Positions 46,701 through 57,819 of a DNA stretch of 64,000 nt are shown in pieces. The stretch is from Glandiceps talaboti (lineage: Eukaryota > Hemichordata > Enteropneusta > Spengelidae). The position numbers and the translations under genes were made by a program. Location: the NCBI RefSeq assembly GCF_964340395.1, contig NC_135555.1, positions 21,116,447 through 21,180,446 of the forward strand. Direction: 5' to 3'. Each line of letters begins with the position of its first letter. Position 1 is the first letter of the stretch. A model generated the notes under the pieces. It was not told the origin of the DNA. It saw only the letters and a program-made list of their open reading frames with translations, and ran no database searches.

Positions 46701-48716
46701 TGTGGCACACTAGATTTACTAGGGTCATCCACTGGTGCTTCTACAGGTGGTTCCACTGCTGTATTATTAGTTTCAGGATTTACAAACAATTTCACAGGGG
46801 ACGTGTTTCGCTTGTAACCAACACCTTCAGGTGATTGAACAGTTACCTGGTTACCTCTCTGTGCACAACGGTGTGTGGGGTGTCATTGAAGTTAGTTGTC
46901 AGCTTGTTCATCTTCTCCTGGCAAATCAGTACTTCATCCCCCACGTTGATTTCTGATGGTTTTGCACCACTTCGCAAATCAGCGGTTATCTTAGACTTGG
47001 CTTTCTGCTCAGTGTCACGGTCTTGAACTTCGACGTCATCATGATGATGCGTTGACAAGTCTGGTAGTTTACCACGTAGTTTACGACCAAATAACAATTC
47101 TGCAGGGCTGCAACCAGTTGTAGGACGAGTGAGTGCCCTGTACGATGCCAGATATTTTTGAATCTCTCTCCTCCAGTCTTGCTTTTCAACTTGTGCTATC
47201 TGCAGTCGTTTCAATAGGGAGGAATTCTGGCGTTCTACCTCTCCATTGCCCTGTGCCCACTGTGGAGTAACTTTAACAGCTTTGATGCCATTGACTTCAC
47301 AAAATATCATGTAGTCTTCAGCTTTAAACTGGGGTCCATTGTCAGACCGAATTGTCATGGGAATACCATGACGACTAAGATGTTCCTCTAAACAGTCAAT
47401 CACCTTATCTGCTGTGGTAGATGTCATTATCGCCACCTCATAATACCGACTGTAGTAGTCTGCCAGCACGAGTAATGAATGACCGGATGGGAGTGGTCCC
47501 AATAAATCAACAGCTAAGTCTTGCCAAGGACCGTCTGGTAGCATCGTTGACCTAATAAGCTCAGCTGGTTTAGCTACAAGTTGACATCCATGACATGAAC
47601 GAACAAAACGTTCCGCGGCCTTATCATAGCCTGGCCAACTTTAGTACGCAAGTTCTGCTTGGTACCAACAATACCAAGATGTCCTTCATGGGCTAGAGCT
47701 AGGGCTTGCTGTCTCAACTTTGCAGGTAACACAATACGAGTCCCTCGCAATATCAACTGACCAATCATACACAACTCACCAGCCACATGTTGGTATTGTT
47801 TACAGCTTTCAAAATGACCTGAATTGATTGCCCTTCTGACCTCTGCAAATTCTGGATCAAGAGCTGAAGCTTCCTCTACTTTGCGTGTTGTCAACGAATA
47901 TGTAATACTTTATTTGCCGCTCATTTTTATATACCCAGAATGCTCTGGAATAAGTAAGTTCCGCTTCCGGTGGAATGCGGTACATATCAAAACACGACAT
48001 CACTCTATGGGGAAACACTGCCATTTACCTCCTTTCTCCCTTTCTTTTACTGTGGTTCCCCAATCTTAGCAAAAAGGAGAACTTTTCCATAAAAATTCAT
48101 ATATTCAGACCAAAGGCATATTTTTGACCCAAAACTCACATCTCTAATACAATCCATTTCATACAAAAATTTCTATCTCTACACCCTCACCAAGTACTAT
48201 AGCATGGCAATCAGTCTGGAAGGTTTTGACATTAAGTTGTTGAAATACACACACAACATAGATACACACATTTCACCATGCCTTTAGTAATACTGAAGCA
48301 TTTCGTCATGTAAAATCATGAAGACTCTCCTAAAGAGCACACATTTTATGAAAATATCTCTTTCCTGGAGTGGCATTCCCCTTATAAGTTATAGTTGTTT
48401 ACATACACACACGTACATTTGTACATCAATACATACACACTCACCATTCCTTTAGCATACTGAACCAGCTCAGTTGTGCTAAAAAGGGACTTTCACTGTC
48501 TAATTCAAATTCCGATACTACTGACTCACAAATTTCTGCAAACAACAAACTTGTCACCAAGTAAATATGATACAATGGAATGGGTGGTGTTATGTATTAC
48601 TACAACAACATACCTTTGTCAGAGAGTGTATTATTCTCAAGTCGGTAAAGTAACACTTGATATGCTTCATTCAAGCCTCGTTCATATAGGCTGAATACCA
48701 ACTCTTCATTGTCCAT
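43718..48716 (-). CDS. Zinc-finger gene copy 6 (13 fingers, longest)
   Basis: Exon 1 is 48614-48716 and exon 2 is 43718-45135; 506 aa predicted. It has the same N-terminal region as the others, with Asp to Gly in exon 1. Thirteen fingers have cores KYNL, SGAL, SGAL, RGTL, SSDL, SSNL, SSAL, SSAL, SIDL, RSDF, SSNL, SSAL and SGNL. One has Phe in place of the framework Leu (RSDF). The last finger again ends HMGIY, so one zinc ligand is lost, and the protein ends ERDKKISSRK. This copy has six more fingers than copy 5 although their flanks are nearly identical. The intron contains the second LTR fossil. Confidence 0.8.
46118..48000 (-). mobile_element. Fossil Gypsy-like LTR retrotransposon (unit 6)
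   Basis: Duplicate of the fossil at 34,191-35,848, at the same place in the copy 6 intron, minus orientation. It preserves somewhat more of the integrase-side region and the same LTR-derived ends. It is broken in several places and lacks most of a complete element. Shared position and flanks indicate one ancient insertion copied with the host unit. Confidence 0.7.
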
Positions 48717-48783
48717 TTCTGATTCAGAAAGCAAATGCAATTTAGTGACTGTTTAGTACAAAGACAAAAGATTGTATATTTTG

Positions 48784-49620
48784 ACCACTAGGGGCGCTGT
48801 ATCATGGTGGGGAGAATACGTACTTCGGCATGCATGCATGTAAATTGTATTGAAACAAGATTTTCATGTCCGCGTCTGCATGTTTCAACACTATGGCATG
48901 GACCCATTAACAGAGGCTTGCGGGACGCCGTGCTGACGTAGTTACCCTTAGAAAGCAGATGTTGACTGTTTACATAATGTTTGTTGGTGAACTGACCGTC
49001 ATGATTACTGTACAAATTAAGTTCAAGGTGGACGTGCTCCGCTCTTTATCGGGCAGGTACCCGGGTCTTGATTGTTCACTTTCGTCAATTTTGTCCGTAT
49101 ATTCACTGTCAAATTACTCTACGTGATGATTAAGTACCTACCTAGGTTTTATCTTGTCTAGAAAGTGATTGGAGAGGGCCCCGGGATTGATTTTCCGCAC
49201 AGTGCAGTCCACAGACAGTGTCTGACGAATAAGTAGCAACGCTTCAGAACGTAATACGCATGCGTATACGTTCTGCAGCGTTGCTCTAAGTCGTGTCATC
49301 GCTCATGCGCACATTGGTATTGTTTGTCTCACGGACTGTCAGTCCTCCATGTCTGTTTCAGTACGTGTAACCATGGAAGTTCTACTTCCATGGTGTAACT
49401 AACTGAAATTGAAAAAAAACAGACTCTACGAAAACGCTTCACCACACGGCAAAACATCGGGAGTGTCATTTGAATCATAATTTTATGAGAAACACTGTGT
49501 TGAAATATGAACCTCATGTTGTTGTTGTTGTTTGACATTGTAATAACTTGATATATTTTACCATAGTCTGGATAGACCCTCCACCAGCATGGTGGAGGGT
49601 CTATGATTTAACTAGCTGTT
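48784..49620 (-). promoter_or_regulatory. Diverged 5' flank of copy 6
   Basis: This is the upstream block of the last unit, clearly homologous to those of units 1-5 but more diverged. It has extra sequence at 48,834-48,870, a 53-bp palindromic insertion (49,234-49,286) and hairpins at 49,333-49,345 and 49,370-49,394. The CCCTCCACC palindrome survives in an altered form near 49,577-49,600. The array's unit structure ends here. Confidence 0.5.
49234..49286. mobile_element. 53-bp near-perfect palindromic insertion
   Basis: Arms beginning AGCAACGCT and ending at a central ATACGCATGCGTAT, flanked by TAAG on both sides (49,230-49,233 and 49,287-49,290). Other units have a single AATAAGTCGTG here. 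The structure is that of a minimal palindromic insertion with a 4-bp target duplication. Confidence 0.6.
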
Positions 49621-50080
49621 GTAAGTTTATCTCATAGATATGTGAAAAACTTAATTAAATATATACTTACATAACAGCTATCTGTGCAGAATGCAATAGC
49701 TGCATTGCAAAGTTTTTTTTTTTAATTGTTTTGTTTGGGACTTGGGGGCCTAGTGTTTTTTTGTGGCGGGTCACTATTTTTCGTGCGAGCATTTCGGGAG
49801 GGTCGCTATGAGGAAGAGGGGGGGGGGTTCACTATTTTCCATGCAATGATTTAGGTGTATTACATATTTCAAGTACAGTATGAGAAACACAACATTTAAT
49901 GAAGATAGCTTTCAAATACATTAAACTCTTGTATATAATAAGTATTCTTTAACAAAAAATAAATATAACTTTAAAGGTTTGATAAATATTGTTCGACGTT
50001 CCATCTGCACGCCCTAAGTAATGTCCCTCCACCAAATACCAAGACAATTAGTCTGTCCCTTTTTTACTAGTTGTTTATAC

Positions 50081-50115
50081 CAGGGACGTATAAACAGACT
50101 GTTTATACGTCCCTG
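50081..50115. repeat. Perfect 35-bp palindrome
   Basis: Seventeen-base arms CAGGGACGTATAAACAG and its exact complement around a single A. The left flank repeats part of the arm (GTTTATAC). It could form a strong hairpin. Confidence 0.9.
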
Positions 50116-50469
50116 TTTACACGCACACGCACGCACCGGCGCTCGCTAAATCATATGTTTATTTACAATATGAAGCTAACACTTTTAACCTGTTCTTGGA
50201 TGATGAATAGAGACACATAAAACTCTATGACATTTCATTTAATCATTAATTATACTTTATTTGTATATATTTTCTGTTTCATTCTTGATGCTTGGATATA
50301 AGGTTGAGCAAAACATGAAATTTGACTTTGAGAGCAGACGAAGATCTACACCTTGTGCAAGTAACTCGCAAATAAGCCTTAGCGGGGACACTGTTGATCA
50401 GATAGGATCGAGATTCGGTGGAAACGTTCTAAGGGGGTGTTTAGATTAAGATGATGATCCCATCAGTGA

Positions 50470-50880
50470 AAATGTCTTTTCGGTTAAAAGTCTGTAATTC
50501 CAAACTACTGAGCAGATACGGCTGAAATTTGGTGTGAGCGTTTATAGGATGTTTAGTTTATAATTAAGACTTGTTCATAACGTGATGATCCCATCTGTGA
50601 TATGCAAATTAGAGCTAAAAGGTGTCTTTTTGGTCAAAAATCCATAATTCCAAAACTGCTGAGCAGATTAGACTGAAATTTAATGGAGATACTCGTGGAT
50701 ATGTGTACATGAACTTGTGAAGGTGAATTTACAATATGATCATGATCATCCCATCAGCGATATGCTAACATGGTCTAAAAATCTCATTTTGGTCAAAAAC
50801 TTACATCTTGAAAACTACATGGTGATTGAGGCTGAAACTTGGTAGGGGTGTTTCTGGATGTGATCCTGCACAGTTATTGT
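50470..50880. repeat. Diverged tandem repeats of about 150-160 bp
   Basis: Three related copies share the order GGTCAAAAA, a CATAATTCCAAAACT-like stretch, GAGCAGAT, CTGAAATTTGGTG and a GGATG-type end, near 50,480, 50,635 and 50,790. They are old and non-coding. Confidence 0.6.
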
Positions 50881-50889
50881 TCAAAACAT

Positions 50890-51350
50890 TTTGACACAAC
50901 TGGCCCTTAGCAACAGTGAAGTGATGATGCATATTACAAAGATAACAATACACAGGTTGGCAAAAGAATAAAGATTCAAAAAATGTATGTAAATATACCT
51001 AGCAACAGTACCACACCCATAGCAACAGCCAAATTATGGTTTATATTGCAAATATGAAAACTTGGGGGCCAAATGAAAAAAGATTCCGAAAAGGTATGCA
51101 AATATGTCTAGAACAAGATCACACCTATTGCAAGACAAATAAACGGTGTCTAATAATGGAGTAATAGGCAAGCACATAACTATTCAAAAATATATGCAAA
51201 TATGCATGGCAACAAGACCACGCCCATAGCAACAGCCAAATGGTGGCGTATATTTCAAAGATAATCGACATGAGTAGCCACCTGCAACAAATTTCCAAAA
51301 GATGGAAGCAAATATGCATAGCAACAATAGCAACAGCCAAATACAGTTGT
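50890..51350 (-). repeat. Four diverged core repeats with CCCATAGCAACAGCC motif
   Basis: Copies near 50,990, 51,105, 51,205 and 51,310 repeat GCAAATATGCxTAGCAACA, a CCACACCCATAGCAACAG-type stretch and AGCCAAAT. In reverse they match the GTTGCTAxGGGCATGGTC cores of the microsatellite-bearing elements in the array. They appear to be the same family, minus orientation. Confidence 0.5.
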
Positions 51351-52442
51351 GCTACAGTGTCATTTGCGCTCTTTTTATGGTAGATATATGTACCGAATTT
51401 GAAATGTGCATTCTTTAGAAGTAGCTTAATTACTGAAATCATTAATTGTGTAATTTACTCACTAAAACTATTAGCTATATCAACAAAAATTTAAGTACAT
51501 ATGTTCTGTGCTATGTTTAAAGTATATACTGAATTAAACTGAATTCGAAGTATACATTCTTAAGATATAGCCCAATTACTAAAAACAATTAATTATGCAC
51601 ATCTAATATGCATGTCTTGCAGATACATCAACTTTTAATAGTCTGAAACTTGACAAGTAAGTATTAAAGTAGGCTAGTAGCTTAATGGCATTGCCAACTT
51701 TGGTGTGAAAGTTACTTAAAGTTTATTGGTAACTTCGTATATGGACCCCATTGACTTAAGTCTGAAACGTTATTTGTCACTAAATGGTCTATACGTTGCG
51801 GTATGCAATACCCAATACAAGGAGTGGTCTAATTTCTCAAGTATATTGTAGATATGATCCATATATACATCATGTAGTATTGTTGCTGGTGTTCAGTGTA
51901 AACAGAGGTAAAAAAATAATCCTGTAAACTTAAAGATATGTTGTCGTCAACACTTTGTAAATAATTCAACATCTTTTTAGACTATCATTATTTATATATC
52001 ATTTCAACAAGCACATTTCAACCAAATATAAACTAACATAAATTATGGTTCAAAAAGCATAACTAGAGAAATTACACTAGATATTCAAATGAAGCTGTGA
52101 ATATTCAACTATATGCCGTGTGCCAAAGAATACCAAATTCATTACTTGTTTCAGGAAAGATGTGCATCCAGAAGCATAAAATCTAGCATTGTCTAAGTAA
52201 ATTACCTTGATACATTTAGAACAGTTGTGGCAACATCTCAATACCTCTAAAAACACGACCCAACTATCATTGTCTATTTAATTTGTCAGAGAAACAATGA
52301 GTCATGAACATATTTGTTGTATGCCCTACTTCATTTTTCAAAGGAGAGAAACCACATACAGGTATTTTCAGAGTTGGTCAAATGGTTGTAACTAGCTTTT
52401 CCAGATGAAAAGTTGTTGTCCATGTTTGACCCAGTGTCTCTT

Positions 52443-54831
52443 TTAACCATTCCTTTCTTTAACATACTTATAGCCAAATGCCATGGCAGCACCAATCAAC
52501 CCAACGCCCAGTAATATTGGTACCACTTTCTTTATTTTCTTGACAATTAGTTTTCTAATCAGCATCGAGAACAAGGGACCAAATTCAACAATACAAGCCT
52601 TCTTGAAGCTGGGTCGTTGCTGTACTCTCTTATAATATGCAGTTAATAAAGGTTTGGAGTCTTGGAAGTGATGTAGAAGTCCAATAAACTTCAATCTGTT
52701 AAGAAGTACAGCCAAGAATACATCAGCTGCAGTAAATGTCTGACCTAGAAACCAGTACTCATCATCTGTGAAGGAATTGAAAAAGAAATTTGCCAATAGC
52801 ATCGGAACACAGTTGATTATTATAAAAGTGTGTTAATTCAGTGAAATTAGCACCATAGTCAAGTATTCAGTTTAGGTTTGTGGTTGTGGTTGCTATGGCT
52901 ATGGTTTAGGTCAATGTCACCACTCATTTACTCACCCACCCACTCACTCACTCACTCACTCACTCACTCACTCACTCACCCACTCACTCACTCACTCAAT
53001 CAATCAATCAATCACTCATTTACTCACTCACTCACTCACTCACTCACTCATTCACTCACTCACGTTACAATTGCCTAGGACTTCTGAACTTTCAGTATTG
53101 TTTACCTTCTGAAAAGTTCTGACTTGTTTCTTGGAGTTGGTTTTCAATTTCTTCCAAGATAACATCCAGGTTTTCAATTTCCTTGTTGACAACACCAAGA
53201 TCTGAGAACGTCTCTTGAAACCTTCTAAACTTGTTCATCTTCATTTCATATGTTTCCTTGTAGTCAGGATATTTTATCATATATTTTTGATACATTTCAT
53301 CCGATAACTTTAGGTTCCCTTCAAAGTAAGAGAAATATGAACTTGTAATTGCCAGCCATCTTTAATTATGGGAAATGTGGTATCATTCCACTTACAAACC
53401 TGAATCAATCGTTGTTATAAACAAGCTGTTATTATTGATTGTAAACACAAATCTATGAGTCTAGGCTGCCCAGAGACCTTTGCAGGATGATAGTATCCTT
53501 CAGATTACCCCCAGATTAGGCAACAACTGTAAAGAAGCCAAAAAGGTCCCATGAATCAGAGCTTGCCTTATAACTCACAATTATTCTCCAACCTTCAGCA
53601 GAGTGAAAATGCATGATTTGAAAGGATTTCAAAAGTAACACTATGGCAGGATTAGGTAGACACCAGTAATTACACCTAATTACAAGGAGTGACGAATGGG
53701 GATATCACTTTTTATAGATCGGTTCTCATATTTTATAAAATGGGATTAGGGGAGAGTCACGTTTTACTTTTACTCACTGCACTGTCTAACTTTACATTAT
53801 TTTGTGATATTGGCAACCCACCACTGCCTGGTCCCGCTGCCAGTTCTCACTGCTGCCATATCCCACCATGACATTGCCCACCCTTTTGCAGTAATATCTG
53901 AACATAGCAGTTTTATCTCTACCGACAACCTTGCAGTGAATCAATTGTTAGTTGTGATGTGAGGAGGGGAGTAAGTCTGAGAGTGGTAAGAAATTGGATA
54001 TTGATCTTTGTCCCAATGCAACAATGTTGGTAGTGTGTCCACATTCACTAGTCTTTGGGAACGTGGGCCAATAGATTCAAACACAGGTATTAGTCAATGC
54101 AGTGTCTTCACAATGGTGGTAGTAGTGGTGTGAAACAACCAATGTAATTACAATTTTCAATGTGGTGACAGCAGTGCGACATGCCGTGCATGTTGTTAAC
54201 AGTGATCATGAGTCTCAGCCTTGGGTCCCTTTTCATGTCTGACAACATTTTAACCATGTTTTTCAAAATATTTAGATGGGGAGGGGTGCTGTTTTAGAGA
54301 AAGGGAATTGAGGGAGCCTGGCCTATTTTTAAGAAAACAATGCGGGAGGGAATGTCACATTTTACATTAACAGTATAGGCGTGATTTCTCCCTGCCCTCC
54401 CCCTTGTAATTTCTGAAGGCTAGCTAAGAAAAAAAATCACAAGTCACTATAGATAAGAACATGACCCCACATGTGCATATGTGGGCTAAAATTCTTGTTT
54501 TTGCTGAAATGTATGGCTAAAACTTGGAGCTGTAATAAAACAAATGAAGAACAGATGTCTAGTGCATTGAATAATTCATGGAAAACTAATTTACCTAGTA
54601 TCAGTTTTGTAGCAGCAGCTGGGACTTTTGAGTTTCTTGTTAGGTCTCTATGATATATACAACCATAACTTATAATTTCAATTACTACATCATTAATTCG
54701 ATTTCTCCATCGTCGGACATTCTGTCCATCTGCACTTTCCTCATCTGGCTGAAGTCTTGGTGCTGGAGAAATGAATCGAAAACACACCAAACCATATTAA
54801 CAATGAATATAGAGTGCTGAAATTATGTTAA

Positions 54832-54895
<64 letters not shown>

Positions 54896-56560
54896 GTCCT
54901 TTGAACTGTGATATGATGGGAAATGTATGACTAACAGAGGAAATCATGAAAACTTTCAAAATATGGTAAAATGTATCTTGCATACGTAATTCTTATTATT
55001 TATCAATTTGAAATTAAAATCTATTAATTTACAAATCCCATTACAAATGGACATACATTCTGAAAACTGCTCATCCAAGAAATCAACAATCGTATTGGAA
55101 TCAGGAACATTTTGACCATTGAACGTGACTGTTGGAACTTCTCCTTTGGGGTTAATCTGTAGATACCATGGTTCCTTGTTGTCTCCACTATGTGGATCTA
55201 GTATCTCTTCCTCATATTCCAATCCCTTTTCTTCCAAAGTCAGAAGTACCTGATGAAGTAGAAAAATAAACACTCAGTTCTGTTCTTTAATATATCATTA
55301 TTGAAGCAGTTCAAAATCCGAGTCGATAATGAATACCATGATGTTCGACATAGCTATTAATACCATATTGACTTGTTTACTTTTTTCTGTCTTGATATGT
55401 TCTTTATTTATTTAATTTCTGTAACTCTTCTAGTGACCATTTGTTATATTTTTTATACATTTGTACCTAAGGCCAGTGGCCAAAGAACCAAATAAACCAT
55501 AGGTGTGTGTGTGAGTGTGTGTTTGTTATGTAATAGCTTAATTTTGATGGTCTACCTTGTAGGTCAAGGTAAAGGTCAACGGTCACTCATGAGGAAGCTT
55601 GCATGTGATTATATGGGGTTTGACACTTGAATAGTCTTGAAGTTGGTTAGTTATGTAGTGATTCTTGCAGCCATTCAGTAAAATTACATGAACACCAAAA
55701 ATAATGCATGTGTATATTTCTTTTCCTCAACATTTCTTGCAAAACATGATTTAAAAGAAATTGGCAATGTGTAAACACTGCAATGTGTCTGTGATAGGCA
55801 GGAATTGGCTTGATTTTGATAATTGCCCTTGAAAGTCAAGGTCAAAGGTCAAGGGCTCCATTGACAGCTTGTGTCCGATAATATGGGGTAGACGTTTGAA
55901 TGGAGTCGCTATGTATTACAGTTTTTTAATTATGCAGTAAATAATGATTTATAACTACAAAAATGGCTGCCACTCAGTAAAAGTGACATGAGCACCAAAA
56001 ATAATGCTCGTGCATATTTATTTTCTTTATTATGACTTGCAAACATCATTTAAAAGAAATTGGCAATGTGTAAATACTACAATGTGTCTGTGACAAGCAT
56101 GCAATGGCTTTATGTTAATAACTGACCCTGAAGGTCAAGGTCAAAGGTCAATGTCACAAAAGATAGCTTGCATCTGATAGTATGGGTGGTAGACACTTGA
56201 ATGAAGTGTCTGTGTTTTACAAGTTTTGAGTCATGCAATAAATATTAACTACAAATATTGGTGCCATTCGGTCAAATGACACTAAAGAGATGGAAATAAG
56301 ACATACCCTAAATAAAGAAATCAATTCAAGCTGTATTCACCACATCAGATTTTAATCAGATTGGTGGTCAATATTGTGTAGAGCTGGGTACATCATTTGT
56401 ATTTCCATTGTTTTACTTCATAGAGTTTTTTTTTAATGAAGCATGATACTAATATTTATACTTACCCTCTGTGAGAAGTATGAAAAAGGATGATAATATA
56501 TTGTCAACTTTCCATTCCTAGTTGTTGCCATGGCTACTATAGAATCACTGATTCTTGGTT
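52443..56560 (-). CDS. GDAP1: GDAP1-like protein, complete coding sequence
   Basis: Five coding exons with GT-AG splices and consistent phases: 56466-56531, 55057-55249, 54595-54762, 53106-53318 and 52443-52765, giving 320 aa. Residues about 8-86 form a thioredoxin-like GST N-terminal domain (KLTIYYHPFSYFSQR, then NPKGEVPT with the cis-Pro, then VDFLDEQF). PRLQPDE opens the helical domain. KYMIKYPDYKETY and a coiled region ILEEIENQL fill the alpha-loop typical of GDAP1. Then comes FTAADVFLAVLLNRLKF, and a basic stretch KKIKKV before a C-terminal membrane anchor LLGVGLIGAAMAFGY. GDAP1 is a tail-anchored outer mitochondrial membrane protein affecting fission; human GDAP1 is 358 aa. An acceptor at 56,560 implies an upstream non-coding exon. 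A same-strand paralogue lies upstream. Confidence 0.9.
52921..53063. repeat. (CTCA)n tetranucleotide array in intron 4
   Basis: About 140 bp of ACTC repeats interrupted by CCCAC, a short AATC stretch and TTTA. It fills nearly half of the 340-bp intron between coding exons 4 and 5 of the first GDAP1-like gene. Confidence 0.95.
54831..54893. repeat. (TG)n microsatellite in intron 2
   Basis: A pure TG run of about 60 bp between coding exons 2 and 3 of the first GDAP1-like gene. Confidence 0.95.
55540..56280. repeat. Three diverged tandem repeats with AGGTCA runs in intron 1
   Basis: Copies starting near 55,540, 55,813 and 56,110, period about 275-300 bp. Each has AAGGTCAAGGTCAAAGGTCA-like sequence, a TATGGG-TAGACACTTGAAT segment and TTTAAAAGAAATTGGCAATG. 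They are non-coding. Copies 2 and 3 contain exact AGGTCAAAGGTCA at 55,839-55,851 and 56,138-56,150. Confidence 0.7.
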
Positions 56561-56561
56561 C

Positions 56562-57500
56562 TGTTAAGATAAAGACAGAATACTTATCACACAAATACAT
56601 TGTGACATATATCGAGAGAATTTTTTATATTCTTCTTCTGTTGTTTCCTTTAAAACTTTATGACATCAGCAAAGTACCCACAATTGACATTTCAATAAAT
56701 TGACATTTATCACGATGACTTACAAAGTCCATTGGCCAGCACTGCAAGCAGAAATATTCACTGCCATGACAAACCAAAACGGCCTTTACCCTACCTGATA
56801 CAACGACAGTCCGCCTGGTGGGCTGTGATCACAGTTACCTTTACTCGACAATCGCCATTTCATGACGTCTCTTTTAGTCTGTTTGTGTTAACTTGAAAAT
56901 TATAAATGGTGTCAACATAACAATGACCCCCCCCCCCCCCCCCCCCCCCCACGGAGAATCGGGTTATCACTTGAAAGATAGCAATTCACAAGGACAAATA
57001 CTTGAATGGAAACATTTCGGTAGCATTTATAATTGTTACAGTAGATTAATGACGTAATTATGTTCGAGTCTGAGAGATTAATAACGCTGGATATGGATAT
57101 ACCAGGCTGCTTTCGGTGTCATGGAAGGTGAGAGGAGAGTCTGTCAAATTCTTGAACACTAGAAAATATTGATTACCTTGCAAATGTGAAGTGGTGATTA
57201 TGCGTACGGCGGCTTTATAGACCTCTGTTGTGGGAACACTTCGGTACGTGTCCGAGATCTTGTAGTGGCAAAGTTTGTAACCCCGGCTATGATTCACAGG
57301 TCACACTGGTGTGCTCTGATCCCGGGGATGTGCTGTACATAAATTTGTATCCAGATATATTAAGGGTAGAACATATAAGATTATTTCAGAGCTGCGATGA
57401 TACGGGGTCGAAGAGTTCTGTTTCCAAAAGTAGTTCTCAGGACGGATGACCTTGAATAGGCATGTACATGCAATGATCTACATTACAATGAGGTGGGGTG
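56562..57500 (-). promoter_or_regulatory. Presumed 5' region of the first GDAP1-like gene
   Basis: An acceptor (ATCTTAACAG) lies just upstream of the coding exon, so transcription should start further right. A donor-like GCAAG|GTAATC occurs at 57,177. A C-run of 22 bases lies at 56,930-56,951. No promoter element is convincing, and the limits are inference. Confidence 0.3.
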
Positions 57501-57539
57501 AAATTTGTTTAAAGGGAGGCCAGGTCTTTGATAAAAAAA

Positions 57540-57650
57540 ATCAATAGAACACACCTTCACACCTTATTTGATAAAGTCATGGAGTATGATTTATTGATAT
57601 ATTTTCATAATAATACATATATACCGAACAATTCAATTTTAACACAACTA
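57540..57650. repeat. Stray copy of the array's upstream/element junction sequence
   Basis: The stretch from AATAGAACACACC to ATACCGAACAATTCA resembles 8,850-8,930 of unit 1 (AATAGAATACACATTT, ATAAAATCATGAAGTATGG, TACCACACAATTCAG). This shows that part of the unit is a dispersed repeat and not unique gene flank. Confidence 0.5.
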
Positions 57651-57819
57651 TTTTAACATGTTTAATAACCAGTCAAACGTAATTTTTAAAAACATGAAAA
57701 ATGGTGATAGATTAATTATTAAATGTATTATAATTGAAATGGCAGTTGGTTTCCTCCTCCTCTTTAATTTCCAAATTATGAAAAGCAGGTTGCATAAGCA
57801 ATAATTACAATAACAATAA

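Larger units (their letters stand above)
49621..52442. other. Gene-free interval between the array and the GDAP1-like genes
   Basis: I find no supportable gene. It holds a G-run near 49,820, a perfect palindrome (50,081-50,115), two families of diverged tandem repeats (50,470-50,880 and 50,890-51,350), and from about 51,600 the 3' flank of the first GDAP1-like gene, which is partly copied at 57,820-58,740. Confidence 0.6.

Noticed and set aside
57213-57219. TATAAAG as a TATA box for the first GDAP1-like gene
   Set aside because: A start 25-30 bp downstream would leave an exon of only about a dozen bases before the nearest donor at 57,177. There is no supporting initiator.
57058-57297. N-terminal extension of the first GDAP1-like protein from an upstream exon
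   Set aside because: The frame joins in phase to the coding exon but has no ATG, only a GTG after an in-frame stop. The ATG at 56,531 fits the family start.
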